This document shows, piece after piece, positions 13,019 through 24,504 of a stretch of DNA of 64,000 nucleotides (position 1 is its first letter; each line of letters begins with the position of its first letter). The translations under genes were made by a program, and so were the position numbers. Under the pieces are notes generated by a model that did no database searches, was not told the DNA's origin, and saw nothing but the letters and a program-made list of their open reading frames with translations. Source of the stretch: Apium graveolens (lineage: Eukaryota; Streptophyta; Magnoliopsida; Apiales; Apiaceae); assembly GCF_009905375.1 (NCBI RefSeq), contig NC_133652.1, positions 18,216,850-18,280,849 of the forward strand, read 5' to 3'.

Positions 13019-13554
13019 TTCATGTAATCTTTTGATATATATATGATGTTCTTCCAAAATCTATTTGTTAACTAAATGTTCAATTACACTCTACTAATAA
13101 GGCTGTTAAAATATTTATATGATTATGAAATAAGCATATCAGTCTTTGATGGCAGTGTTTTGAAGAAATTGACAGGTACATAAGGCATCTTGTTTCTAAA
13201 CCTAGGATGGCGCAACCAGTAACTCTTCTACAAACTAGTGAAAATCATACATAACTATTACTTTCAAGAAGATAAACAGAAGATATCATTTTAATCTATG
13301 TATTCTGTCTACAGAAAATAATTAACAGAAATTTAGACTTCCGAAAGCCAAAAGATAAACATGATCCAATAGCTAGTTAAAATGCACCAAAAATAGAAAA
13401 GAAAAAAGAGTTTGCGGTGGTGGTCGCCAGTAGCACATACAATGATTAAATGGCAAAGTGAGAGGAGTTTTGGGCAACAAAACATGATGCCAAAGACATA
13501 TTAGTTGGTTAATAAAGTATTAACATCAGTAGAAGAAATGTAGAAACAACTTAC
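13019..13554. other. MULE interior, noncoding
   Basis: AT-rich sequence between the transposase stop and the captured BEL1-like exons. No ORF or motif of note was seen. Confidence 0.4.
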
Positions 13555-14335
13555 GGATGGAGGAAATGTTCGAAAAGCCACGACCGCAGGATTGTGACTG
13601 AATTTTCAGGCAATCCTCTTATTGGCCTCCAAGTTTGGCGCGTGCTATGAATCATTCCAAGCTGTTGCAGTGATAGACGATTTTCTTGATCATTCAAGCA
13701 AAGTTATGACAAACTCGAGTTGAGTTTTGGCATATGTTTTCTTCTTATAACACAGATTTGATAAATGATGGCATCTTTTAAGCTGCAAAAATGTCTTGAC
13801 ATTGCTTGAAGTGCAAGAGCAGTGTATCATCATGTCTTGATGATATACATATTATCATCATGTCTTGACTTGCCTGAACCTAAACCAGCTATCACCTCAA
13901 ATGAAGAAACCACCTCTTCCATATGATGATAATATTGCTCAAATGTCCTCTCAACCTGTAAAATACCACAAGAAAAAGCAACTAGTAAAGAAACAACTTA
14001 AATGACAGAATCATTAAACGCACGAACTTATGTTAAAAACTAACATTCTAAATAAACTTATGTTAAAATATATAATAAATAAAAATCGGTAGTTTCTTGG
14101 TGCTTCAACACAAACCTCCTCCAACAAAGAAATGAGTTTTCATAGTTTAGCTTCAAGTTGTGGTTTCCGCGAGGATAACACATTGTTGAGCAAGTCTGAT
14201 CTTAGTTCAGAAGAAACCCCCATGGACCCTTTTTTGTCAGTGGGAGATAATTTTTTTGATATATTCCTCATTGCTCACTTGGACTAATTTTCCACCAACA
14301 CTAATAGCTTCTTCAAGAAGGGACTGAGTTGGTTT
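13555..14335 (-). pseudogene. Captured fragment of a BEL1-like homeodomain (BLH) gene
   Basis: Reading the minus strand, two adjacent exons join across a GT/AG intron (donor at 14115, acceptor just before 13955). They encode the POX/BELL region: KLISLLEE, then [20 protein letters not shown]. After a short disrupted stretch come [12 protein letters not shown] and LKDAI, then [20 protein letters not shown] and [16 protein letters not shown]. The last is the start of the homeodomain exon, ending at a GT donor (13554). Stops at the disrupted stretch (near 13845) and before LCLNDQE show it is not functional. The family is a TALE homeodomain transcription factor that partners KNOX proteins. The homeodomain recognition helix is absent. 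Retained introns mean the capture came from genomic DNA. Confidence 0.8.
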
Positions 14336-14479
14336 CAGATATTTTGAATCCCCTACATCAATCATATAAGACCCTGTTCCATATAATTCGATATGCAGAG
14401 TTTTAAAACAACTGGAGATGCAGTGTTTTTTATTTTTCTTTTTAATAAAAGGAGTTATTTTGAAAAGATGAGTGCAACG

Positions 14480-14552
14480 CGGGTGGTTTTGTCATTTTAA
14501 CCTGATATATCATTTATGCTTATCTCAGGTTAATCTTATATCCCTTTTTCTC
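14480..14552 (-). repeat. MULE right terminal inverted repeat
   Basis: Reverse complement of the left end: it holds TTAACCTGATAT twice and ends TATCCCTTTTTCTC. It is followed by an (AT)n tract. Confidence 0.7.
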
Positions 14553-14649
14553 ATATATATATATTTATATATATTATACTTTCATTTATAATTTTACTAC
14601 CTCCTATTTACAGTTTCATTTCTATACTACAGTTATATTAATTTTAGGG

Positions 14650-14735
14650 TTCTCTATCTCTTTCTCTCTCTCGCTCTCTTTCTCTCTGTCTCTATCTCTC
14701 TCTCGCTCTCTTTCTCTCTGTCTCTATCTCTATTT
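14650..14735 (+). repeat. CT-rich microsatellite
   Basis: A (TCTC)n-type tract with about two copies of a 30-odd base sub-unit (TCGCTCTCTTTCTCTCTGTC). Further CT-rich and (CA)n tracts follow to about 14800. Confidence 0.8.
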
Positions 14736-15222
14736 TGCTATTTTTTTTCTCTTTCTCCCGTTCCCTCTCTCACTCTCCCTCTAACACACACACACAATAT
14801 AGATTGAAGTATTGGAAGGTTTGTGATTATGAAATTGTTTTGTGATTATTCAAGTAGTTGCTCATTTCATTTATAATTGTTTTGTTAACTATCATTATAC
14901 TTACTGCCCTAATGTTTGTGTTTTATTGGAATGTTGTTAAGTGCTGATGAACATAAATCATGGAAAGTTTGAAGATAATATATGTGTATCAGTTTCTATG
15001 TAGAACTATAGTTAATGCCAAACAAATTATACCTAGTTAAAATATAGTCTGCATATTGCACAAAATAGCAACCTCGGTTTGTAGATTAGCCGTAATATTG
15101 TTTGTGATTTTTTTGTTAGTTGTCATTATGTAGGCTTGTCTGTAAAGATTATGTAGGCTTGTAATAAGTCGACAATTACACCTGATTTACCGATCTTCAT
15201 CAGTTTTATACTACATACTCTA

Positions 15223-15236
15223 GGCCCCGCAGGGGC
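15223..15236. repeat. GGCCCCGCAGGGGC palindrome, copy 1 of 4
   Basis: A near-perfect inverted 14-mer. Further copies lie at 15680-15693 (one mismatch), 16731-16744, and inverted at 19803-19816. All are inside the second MULE. Confidence 0.75.
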
Positions 15237-15354
15237 GTACATCAGTTTTATACATACTATGTTTGCTAGATTCTTTGAATTTACTACGTGCATCAGTGTT
15301 GTTTAGTTTTTGTCTAAACATATAATTGTTACATATATTTTGGCAGTTGTAAAC

Positions 15355-16511
15355 ATGGTTCACACAAGGTTGTCGTCAACCCCAAGTTCGACGTCCAAAT
15401 CAGATTTGCCACCAAAGCAAAAGATAAATAAAAAAAATTTAAGGCAACCTTGAATACTAAGAAGGTTAGGCCAACTATCCAAAGTGATCAGGTTTCCATT
15501 GATGAGGCTTCCCCGGGCTCAACATCCAATATAACTACGCCTTCAAAATACAAGATAACTCAAAAATCTAAGACCGTAGTCAAAGATAAGAGGTCCAAGT
15601 TAGCCATTCACGATGATCCAATTCCTGTTAATGAGGTACTTACCTATTCCTATTTTTCCTTTCTTGTGTTATCTTTGTAGGCCCCACAGGGGCACTCATA
15701 AAAACTATCTATTTATATCAGTTCCAACCTTTAAACCATGTTTGCAATTTATATCAGTTCCAACCTTTAAACCATGTTTGCAACTTCTGCAAACATGGTT
15801 GCAACCATGTTTGCAACTTCTACAGAAATGCTTGCAAAGGTTGCAAACATGGTTGTAGCTTTTAATTAAATATTTGTAAAGGCTTACATATTGCTGACAC
15901 ATGTCTTGTTTTCAACTACAGGGGATGGATTATGTTATTCCAGTTAAAGATCACAAAATAGCGAAGGTCAGTACCAACAAAAAGTACAAACTTATTACAG
16001 ATATATGGGACACATTATCATCACACCAGTTATCTCTTTTTGCTTCCGCTTTGGAAATTTTACCTGACTATCATCATTCAAGATACAATACCAGCTCATC
16101 CACAATCTTTTACTTAGGCAAATAAAGCAGCCGAACCCTCTTGAGATTTGGATTGGTGTTGGCGGAATGAAGCTGTGTTTTGGTATCAAAGAATTTGCTC
16201 TTATCACCGGGCTTAGGTGTTTTGGTTCAGTTGACAAGAAGCGTTATGCTAGGGCTGAGAACAACTTCATATGCCGAGTATTATGCTACTATGCGGACTT
16301 TTCTAAAGGTGCACTAGATGTGAGCATCAGGCTTTCCCTATTGTTTTATTCATATGGAATGTCAAAACAAATATACGGCTATGAGAGTGAGTCAGATAAC
16401 ACTTCAAAGGCTCCACCAATAGAGGCTCCATCAAAAAAGCCTCCATCAACAAAGGCATATGAGAGAAAGAGAAAGACGAAAGATGTGGAGACAAAGGATG
16501 TGAAAGAATGA
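15355..16511 (+). pseudogene. DUF1985-type ORF of a MULE, frameshifted
   Basis: The leader exon starts MVHTRLSSTPSS at 15355, shifts frame near 15445, and runs to a donor at 15635 (GAG/GTACTT). The intron (15635-15921) holds the palindromic repeats. The second exon starts after CAACTACAG (GMDYVIPVKDHK) and shifts frame near 16080. It then gives the diagnostic block EIWIGVGGMKLCFGIKEFAL-ITGLRC and a basic tail ending at 16511. DUF1985 sits N-terminal of Ulp1-like proteases in KI-MULEs. No protease domain (His/Asp/Cys) is present here, so the copy is truncated. Function unknown. Confidence 0.6.
15720..15865. repeat. Cluster of GCAACCATG/CATGGTTGC words
   Basis: Repeated alternating copies of TTGCAACTTCTGCAAACATGGTTGC-type words in both orientations. 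A 31-bp unit ending in AACCATGTTTGCAA is also duplicated in tandem. Other clusters lie at about 16797-16870, 17690-17745 and 19690-19775. Confidence 0.7.
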
Positions 16512-17104
16512 CTTGTATTCTTTATTTAATGACATTAGGTAGTAGAGAATCAAGGTTGCTGACAGTACTTTGTATTTCTTTTGGTTTGATGAATTCGATA
16601 ATTAAAACTTTATGCAATTATCAATGTTGATAATGTTCATTATTTTGAGATTTTATGATTTTAAATAGAGTACAATAATTTATTTAATATATATTCATTA
16701 TTAAAACACTTGATGATTTTATGTACAATAGGCCCCGCAGGGGCAACCATCTTAATAGTAAGATTTCAAAAAAAAAAATTGTCAACTAAGTCATATTACA
16801 ATCTTGTTTGCAGAAGTTGCAACCATAGTTTGCAGAAGTTGCAACCATGGTTGCAGAAGTTGCAAACCACATATGCTATATCCGACATATAGTTTTTCCA
16901 TTTAAAAAAATACGCAACCTTTTTGCAACTTAATGAACATGTAATTCTACTCAGAGTTAAAAGAACTTGAAAATTTGTAAATACAAGTCATATCGGCTCC
17001 ATTAGTATTTTTATCTTAATCAATTTAGCAATTTAAAATTTGCAAAGGTATTTGCAACAATATTTGCAACTTGCTTTGTAAAGAACTAAGTTTTTTTATT
17101 TAGA

Positions 17105-19648
17105 TGATGGGTTTCTATAGGTTCTTCTATTATGTCCACATTGACCACATTTCCTGCAGTTGAATTGTTGAGTTGGCATATTTGTCTCCCATGCAGCCTT
17201 GTGCCTTATCTTTTTGGGTCTCCCTGAACTGATTCTACCTTTCGGTGGGTACATTATCCTTACATTGATCTCTTCTGGTACTTTTCATGTGTCTTTCTTG
17301 CCAACATGATACACCAATTCTTTATAAGCAGCAACCATTGTTTGTTTAGTGTAATATGATGAACAGTAATCATAAGGATCGTGATTTACTTTCTGCAAGA
17401 CAGCAATTGCATGTACACATGGAAGTTGATCCATCTAAAACCTGTTTTAAAACAACATATATATAATATAAAGATAAACGAAGAACATGTATTTATGATA
17501 TTTAATTAAAATAATATTGAGAATCACCTATTGCATGTACAACTTTTGGTGACCAAATTGATTGTCCATTTTTTGTCAACATTACAAATTTCGAACACCG
17601 ATTCATTTGATGGGTTCACCTATTGATTAGACATCATTTCAATGAAGAATATAATGTGTGTTTTTTTTAATTTCATTTGAACAACAAAGGTTGCAACCTT
17701 TTTTGCAACTCCTGCAAACATGGTTGCAACCATGTTTGCAACTTATAGAACTAGTTAAAGTAGAAATATTAAAATAGTCACATAAGTACCTTCATATTTG
17801 CTGAGTAGAAGTAATTGTTCTTTAGTATCTGCTCATACTTGTTTGTCAATTTTGTTGAGGTGTCATTTTCTATTTTCCTGTTAGTCCAACTCCACTTTTA
17901 TACAAAAGCACGCAAAGACTCTAACATTGTGCATATCGGCAACTCCCTTATCTCTGTGATTACAACATTCAAAAATTCTGCAACGTTAGATGTTAAGTTC
18001 GAGTATCTATTATTTATTGAGAAAACCCTTGACCATTTGTCATACCCAACTTGCTCTAAAAATGGTCGAATCCTGCCGTCAATCTTTACAAGTCGGTTCA
18101 TGTGGTACTCAAATTTATTGACAATGTATGCATTGGCAGCATTAAAGAAATCATCCTTTATCTTGTTTGAGTTCTTCTTAAACTTACTTTTTATGTTGCT
18201 AAAGAGATGAAAGATGTTAAATCCATGTGGTACTTCAGGATATACTTTGCTTGCTACCTTTATGATGCTTTCATGATGATCAGAGATTATTTTCATGTCT
18301 TCTCTTACATTATAAGCTTGCCTGAACTTGTCAAAGAACCATTCCTATGCCAAATCATTTTCTGAGTCCACTACGGAAAATGCCAAAGGAAATATTCTAC
18401 CCCCTGCATCTTGAGTTGTTGCAACCAATAATGTACCTCCATGTGCCGATTTCAAGAACGTGCCATCGACAATGACCACATATATGCAATTTATCCAGCC
18501 TTTCATCGAGGCATACAGTGCCATAAAACTGTACCTAAAAGATCCATCTTCATCTTATTTTACGATCACTACTGATCCTGGATTTGAAGTATGCAATATG
18601 TATAGATAAGGGAATAGTTCATAATATGATTCAGTTACAGTTCCTCTCATCAGTTCCAAAGCTTTTTCTTTAGATCTCCAAGCTTTTCCATAGTTGACTT
18701 GTAATTTATGATCGTCCTTCATGTCCCTCATGATATCCATAACCGTGTACTTTGTTTTAATATTTGAAAACTTGCTTTTAATCATATCCGCTATGAATGA
18801 TGAGCTTGCTTGTCGTTGGTCTTTAAACCTAATTTCAAAATCATATGTATGGATATCATGTAACTTTTGGATAATAAAACAACTTGTTTTTCCATTCCTT
18901 GATGCTCGTAACATCCAGTTGTAACTTTTGTCAACACAAGAAACGAAATACTCTTTTTTACAAGACTTCTGCACAAAATATTGGAAGTTGTTATCAATTT
19001 CATAGTGGGCCAAAACAATCTTCAGTTTCTCTTTATCAATATAAATCTGATCAAAATGCTATGTACTTATGATTTTTGTTGCTGATGGCCACCTCCCTGT
19101 TCAACTGGTTTTGTTCAATGCAGTTGTCCACAACTTCATCAACTACAACAATCTGCCCAACAATCAGTTCTGTAAACTCAACATAGTCCGCAACCACATC
19201 CGAAACAGTACCAACAGACTGCTCATTAATGATATTTGAAGCAACATCTTCTGATTGTGTAGCCTCAAAACACACCTCATCACTTGTTGTAGAAAATGGT
19301 TGGATGCTTTTCATTTCATTGGTTAGGCATAAAGGGAACTTTGTGAAATCAAATTTCTTTTTTTAGCTCTATATAGAACATGAGTTGACCATCATCTGTT
19401 ATCTTAAAAGGAGGATATCCATCTCGTGCTTGATACTCTATTCTAATCCCAACTAAACCAGATTCCAACTTCAGCTCATTGTATATCATTGCGACCAAGT
19501 TGTGGTTGTTACAATCATTGGAAATCAATAATCCACATACCTCAAAGTTGATGTAGTTTCTGTTTTCATCCCATTCATTGTTGTGTTGGACTATAACATC
19601 AATGTTTTCCATTTTTCTGCAACCAAATATAAAATCGAAATTTGACAA
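17105..19648 (-). pseudogene. MuDR-type transposase, broken by stops
   Basis: Reading minus, the N-terminal MuDR domain starts at about 19611 (MENIDVIVQHNNEWDENRN). A plant MuDR-type zinc/DNA-binding block follows (SYNWMLRASRNGKTSCFIIQ). The catalytic region is VVIVDGTFLKSAHGGTLL, then DAGGRIFPLAFSVVDSEND and IISDHHESI. A SWIM finger spans an intron (CTCNR / PCVHAIAVL), and a degenerate knuckle ends it (CRKCGQCGHNRRTYRNP, last Cys replaced by Tyr). In-frame stops sit at about 18555, near 18343 (Trp site) and near 17285 (Trp site). It is the transposase of the second MULE, no longer functional as read. Confidence 0.72.
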
Positions 19649-19912
19649 TTGTCTCAGTTACAGATAATATTGATGTATAAATAGTATTTGCCATTTCTGC
19701 AACCATGTTTGCAACTTCTGTAACATTTGTTACAAAGATTGCAAACATGGTTGCAACTCTTGTAACTTATATATATATTTTAATCTGAGTATTGATATAG
19801 GTGCCCCTGCGGGGCCAGTTCCACGTAATATAATGAAATTAATAAATATCATATCGACTCTATTCATAATAATTCAGTAAATGAACAAAATCAGCAAATT
19901 CAATATTGAAAT

Positions 19913-20317
19913 TCAATAAAGCACAAATTGTATTGATTCTTTTTGCACAACTTGTACAACATGTCTTTCATATCTAGCATAAAAATATCGAGCTGCCCTA
20001 ATTACATTAGTAATTGAAATAACTCCTAATTGATCAAGATAATCCATTACGTGAAACCTAAATCTAGATCTAAAACCCTCATCTGAAGGTGTAAAAGTCA
20101 TCCAGAATGTGAAATTTATCCAGCATTTGTGGATTCTTAGAGCTCTTCGGAGATTATTGTTAAAATGAATTTGAATTTCTATAATATCCAAATTCATGTT
20201 AAATGGCCTTTGTAGATGCCTTACTACCCTGAAATATATAGGATTTGCAATATCCCAAATGAGTATCCCACTAATGCACTGAGAGAGAGTCAATTCTGCC
20301 ATGGTTCTTTCGTCCAT
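19913..20317 (-). CDS. Uncharacterised 134-residue ORF upstream of the MULE transposase
   Basis: An uninterrupted ORF rich in Ile, Arg and aromatic residues. It includes HKCWINFTFWMTFTPSDEG and ends in a Val/Gln-rich segment. I recognise no family. It lies about 300 bp upstream of the transposase on the same strand, so it could be a MULE accessory ORF, a captured fragment or chance. Its length in AT-rich DNA is mildly above expectation. Confidence 0.3.
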   Translation of the reverse strand: MDERTMAELTLSQCISGILIWDIANPIYFRVVRHLQRPFNMNLDIIEIQIHFNNNLRRALRIHKCWINFTFWMTFTPSDEGFRSRFRFHVMDYLDQLGVISITNVIRAARYFYARYERHVVQVVQKESIQFVLY

Positions 20318-21426
20318 TTTTTCAAAGTGCCCTGCAATGTATCACGACTTTTATATACCAACTGACCAAGATCCTCAACATATCATTCACATATTTCAGA
20401 ATGGTCTCGTGTGTGCAAGTACCTAGAGTATATGCAACATATACTAGAATAAATCGGTGTAGAAATACATGTGGGATCGGGAGCATATCTCAGCCAAAGG
20501 TACTTATAAACCTACTACTCATAAACATAACAAATATTCAAAAATGTGAGCCTCTACGGGACCTCCTCTACGGAATGTCACAAAATAGTAAATACTTAAT
20601 CTAATAAAGCATGAAAAACATCATAAAATAACAAACATCATATCAAAAATACGCATTCACTTGCCAAAATACAAAACTACACTCAAACAAACACTCATGA
20701 CTGCATAAGATCGATACGTAACTGAATTTTATTAGTATTTATTCAACTACTCTTTACCAGCTGCAACTTTTGCTATCTTATTTGCAACTTTTATGAATGT
20801 TTATATGTATTTGTTCCTAATCATATGCTTTTGTCGGTGATTGTATATTCAATTCAAGCACAACTCTAAAAAATCAACATATACTACAATCATGAATATA
20901 TAAATACCGAATATAAACAAATAAGCATATATACACACTGCTCTTCTACAACAAAATTTATCATCTCAATTTATTATCTCTATATCAATTTCAATTCTTC
21001 ATATATACATACATTAAACACATAAATTCGCTTACAAATCTCCGTCGTTGCCACTTGTCGCTGTCCGTTGCCGCTTGTCGCCATCCAATTCAACTCGAAA
21101 TCAATATCAAACTGTCCCTGCGAGGCCAATTAAGCGCAGAAGAGCGAGCGTTGAGAGAGAAGCTGTTGAGAGAGAAGCTGTTGAGAGAGAAGCTGAGAAG
21201 AAGCAACAGATGTATTTTTAAAAAGAAGAAACCATAAACCGTACGCTTGCAATATGAGAAAAGATGGGCCGTATATTTAAAAGCCCAATAGTTAAGTTGG
21301 GTAGTTATACAATTAACCCATTAGAATTTAAATTATCCAAGAATAATTAGTTGAGGGTAATCAAGTAATTTCAGCAAGTAACCACCGACCGACTACTAAA
21401 CTTTTACAATTTCGTTTATTATAATA
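20318..21426. other. Right part of second MULE, no recognised gene
   Basis: AT-rich sequence with a short tandem repeat at about 21150-21195 (three GTTGAGAGAGAAGCT units) next to two CCGTTGCC/CTTGTCGC words. A 60-residue ORF here only reflects the repeat. Confidence 0.4.
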
Positions 21427-22949
21427 CTAGCCTATAGCCCATGCGATGCACGAGCTGATTATAACATACTATTATTATTTATATAATATTTTTTAAAAAA
21501 ATAAAAAAATTACAAAAGATAATTAAATTAAATATAATATTATACTTTTGATGAGTTCAAATTTGGATATTTAAAATATTAAAATTTAGAATATTGTTCA
21601 TACTGAATATAACGATTCTCATATATTTCTTTTAAAATTTAATAATACAATCACATATGAATACTATATTATTAAAATCGAAAAGTAGTAAAAATGTGAC
21701 ATGACTACTCATATTTTAATACTTACACAATAAATTCTTATAACTAAAATTTTAGTGTATAAATCATAAATTCAAATTTTCTTTCTATTTCGAAAACATC
21801 CATTTTTTAGTTATAGGTGTTTCTTAAACATAAAAAACTCCTATTTCAACATAAGGAATCCTATTTCATGTTGGCATATATAAGACCTTAAGAGAATACA
21901 AGTTTTATATTTTTTTTTGCAATTTCATGTATTTTTAATTTAAATTAGTATTTGTATTCATCTAATGTGTATTAACTATTAAGAATTAATTGATTATGGG
22001 ATTATTTGATCTCCGACTCGGAGAGAATTATATTTTGAATTAATTTTAGAAGAGTCAAGGATACATATTTTTTCTTATTTTTAATATTAATAATATTTTT
22101 GAAAGTCGTATTGACTATGTTTTAGGAAGTATTAACCAAAATAATCTATTACGTTTAAAATAGCAAATAACATGTGCGATGTATGATTTAATTTTAATAT
22201 TTCTTATCATGTTACTATTATTATTATATTTACTTTTTATTATAAATGGTAAATTATAAAACAAAATAAATAAGTTTTTGAAATTTATGATATTAATTTT
22301 AATATATTTAATTAATCTTATTTTTTTTTTCAAATTTATTTATTAATATTGAGATCCAAATATGTTTTTTGATATAAATGACCAATGGAGTAGGTTTTTA
22401 GTAGTTAGTAATGTGACAACAACGTGAAGTGTGCCGACTCTGGGAACTTTGACGAATGGATTTAAAGTTTGTCTATATGGCATTTTTTAAATTAATTATA
22501 TATATATATTTTTAGTCAGGATGAAAGAAAAGTGTTTTTGTTGAGAGGGAGATCCATACATTGAGTCAGCGTACATGTAACGTAGAATTTTATTTTTATT
22601 TTTTAATGAAAAATGATAAGCGTTAGGTTGATATTAATTTTTCAATTTTTTTTATTTTTTTTCTTGATTTATTAATTATATTGTTATATTATAATTTGAA
22701 TTATCAAAATTAATTTTGAAAATGCTTGGTTTCCTACAAAAGAGATAAGAAAGAAGTTATAGTATAATTAGATATTAAGTTGGATAATAATTCATAGAGT
22801 TTGTAGTTATATTAGATACTTGATTTAATTTTTTAATAAAATTATATTTGTTTAAACTTTATTTTGGAAGGTAGTATCATACTTTTTTAGAAGGTGTTAA
22901 TTAACCGACCAAACGAAACCATGTTTCGCTTATAATATTATTGTATAGA
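21427..22949 (-). mobile_element. Helitron-like nonautonomous element
   Basis: On the minus strand the 5' end is TCTATACAATAATATTATAA (from 22949), preceded by A. The 3' end is CTAG (21430-21427), followed by T. Eleven bases before the CTAG a hairpin GCTCGTGC-ATC-GCATGGGC can form. A-to-T insertion, 5' TC, 3' hairpin plus CTRR and no target duplication are the Helitron signs. The 1.5-kb AT-rich body has no Rep/helicase, so it would need a partner. Confidence 0.5.
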
Positions 22950-23020
22950 TAGTACTACCCTAAAACCCGTGCGATGCACGGTTTTTTTTAATATTATATA
23001 ATTTTTTGAATTTAATTTGA
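22950..23020 (-). mobile_element. Second Helitron-like 3' terminus
   Basis: On minus, a CCGTGCATCGCACGG palindrome is followed by GTTTTAGGGTAGTACTA, abutting the first Helitron's 5' end. The matching 5' terminus is probably TCTATATTATTATATTAAAT at 60474 (minus). If so, this element was later split by the MITE, the SINE and the 35-kb gypsy insertion. Confidence 0.35.
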
Positions 23021-23557
23021 AGAAAAATTATAAATAATATTTATTTGAAATTATAATATAATTTTATAATAATTATAAATACATACATAGGTGTATAAGG
23101 AAGTGATAATTTAGTTTTAAAAAATTTATTTATTTGAATAGTACATATTCATTATTTTAGTCTGACTCTATTATACTAACAAATGAATCATCCCTATTTT
23201 CGTTTTATTAAAATAATATGTATATGATAGAAATTAAAGAAAACCCATAACTATATAAACTCATATATTGTACATACAAATCAACTATCAAATTTTAATA
23301 TTTCGGCTAGTTTGGATCCTAGTTATCCTACTCTTTTAAGCCTATATTATACCTACCATCAAATTAGTTAGATTCTTTGATTTTATTTTATCTTGAATCA
23401 ATAATATAAGAATTATCTTTAATTTGAATTTATTTCTGGTTTTAGAGAAGTTCAATAATATATATTATTCTTTTTTAACCCCAGGTCGTTATATCTGACA
23501 GATCCGGCTAATACCATTAGTTGTTTTAAATTTCATTTTAACTCTAGGTAAATATTA

Positions 23558-23855
23558 CTCCCTCCGTCCCTTCCAATTGTTATCGTTTATAGGAGAGTGT
23601 CCGACACGTAATTTAAGATGAATCGAAAGTATAGTTCTATAATTTTTTTTAAAAAGTTTCTTTTTCTGAATGAAAATAGAATGTTTAAACTTTTTTTGAG
23701 AAAAATAAAATTTTTAAAAAAAGTTAAATAACTATACTTTATCTTCATCTTAAAATGTGTTGACTTATTTGGTTAAAAATGGGATAACAATTGGGAGGGA
23801 CACATGGAGTATAATATTTGCCAAAAACGATAACAATTGGGAGGGACAGAGGGAG
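23558..23855. mobile_element. Stowaway-like MITE
   Basis: The left end is CTCCCTCCGTCCCTTCCAAT after TA; the right end is its reverse complement (GGGAGGGACAGAGGGAG) followed by TA. This fits the Tc1/mariner-type TA target and the plant Stowaway CTCCCTCCGT terminus. About 298 bp, noncoding. The right terminus is duplicated: a near copy of the last 40-odd bases lies just inside (about 23770-23815). Confidence 0.8.
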
Positions 23856-23865
23856 TATAATATTT

Positions 23866-24130
23866 GCCCGCAAGGGTTGGCTTACTTGGTTAAAAGGGGA
23901 TAATTATCCTCTTGGTCACAGGTTCGAATCACACGGGAGGAGAATTTATGATTATGCCTCATGTTTACTTTAAGATAGCTCGGGTGGGCACTCTTAGCCA
24001 GAGTCTGTCGCTTAAATGCGGTTTAACTTGGTTCACGTGGTTTGCAGGCTACTGTGTGAACCCGTGGGGTTTACCCAGTGCACACTCGAAGGGTAGCGGC
24101 TGCGGGTTCCCTACGATAGAAAAAAAATAT
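23866..24130 (+). mobile_element. tRNA-derived SINE
   Basis: It is flanked by a perfect 10-bp target duplication TATAATATTT (23856-23865 and 24131-24140). The head has RNA polymerase III promoter boxes: A box TGGCTTACTTGG (23878-23889) and B box GGTTCGAATC (23931-23940). It ends in an A run (24120-24127). No LINE-type ORF. Its left duplication overlaps the TA border of the MITE. Confidence 0.8.
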
Positions 24131-24504
24131 TATAATATTTTAAAATGAATAAATATATATTTTATTTTGTTTTAGCATATTGACATTATACCCATCAGCA
24201 AATTACCATTCAATTTTTTTTATCTCGGTTCAATAATATATTTTTTAGTCAGATCGGTAGTATTTATTATTTTATTTTAGCATGAGTTATCAAATCTTTA
24301 TTTTAGCTTGAGGCCCATTATATCAACTAAATCCGGGTAAATATAATTAATTTTTTGTTTAATTTAATTTTAGCCCGTGGTGTATATTATTTTGTTTTAG
24401 ACCTAAATGAATAATATATATTATTTTGTTTTAACTTGATGACATTATATCGACCAAATAAATTTTCTTTCAAAATTTTCTTTTATTTTAGTCCGGTTCA
24501 ATAA

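Larger units (their letters stand above)
10415..14552 (+). mobile_element. MULE with terminal inverted repeats (FAR1/FRS-type)
   Basis: Matching inverted ends define the element. The left end begins GAGAAAAAGGGATATAAGAT at 10415; the right end is its reverse complement, ending at 14552. Similarity continues about 65 bp inward through ATATCAGGTTAA words. Flanks are AT repeats, so the 9-bp duplication cannot be fixed (ATATATATT is possible). Inside are a transposase pseudogene on plus (10628-13018) and captured BEL1-like gene exons on minus (13555-14335). The combination is a MULE that has also picked up host sequence (Pack-MULE behaviour). Confidence 0.75.
14820..21400 (-). mobile_element. MuDR-type MULE of the DUF1985-bearing (Kaonashi-like) kind, approximate limits
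   Basis: A transposase pseudogene on minus (17105-19648), a DUF1985-like ORF on plus (15355-16511), and two repeated palindromic words spread between them define one unit. Plant MULEs that carry DUF1985/Ulp1-like ORFs are known (KI-MULEs), many without long TIRs. I found no TIR, so the limits are rough. They are set by the first MULE on the left and a Helitron-like end on the right. Confidence 0.5.

Noticed and set aside
15613..15902. Cys/Leu-rich repeat ORFs on both strands
   Set aside because: They are translations of the GCAACCATG/CATGGTTGC DNA repeats inside an intron.
21055..21237. 60-codon ORF with REKLLREKLL repeats
   Set aside because: Direct product of a GTTGAGAGAGAAGCT tandem repeat in an otherwise noncoding stretch.
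23912..24148. 78-codon ORF
   Set aside because: It lies entirely inside the SINE, including the polymerase III B-box region and A tail.
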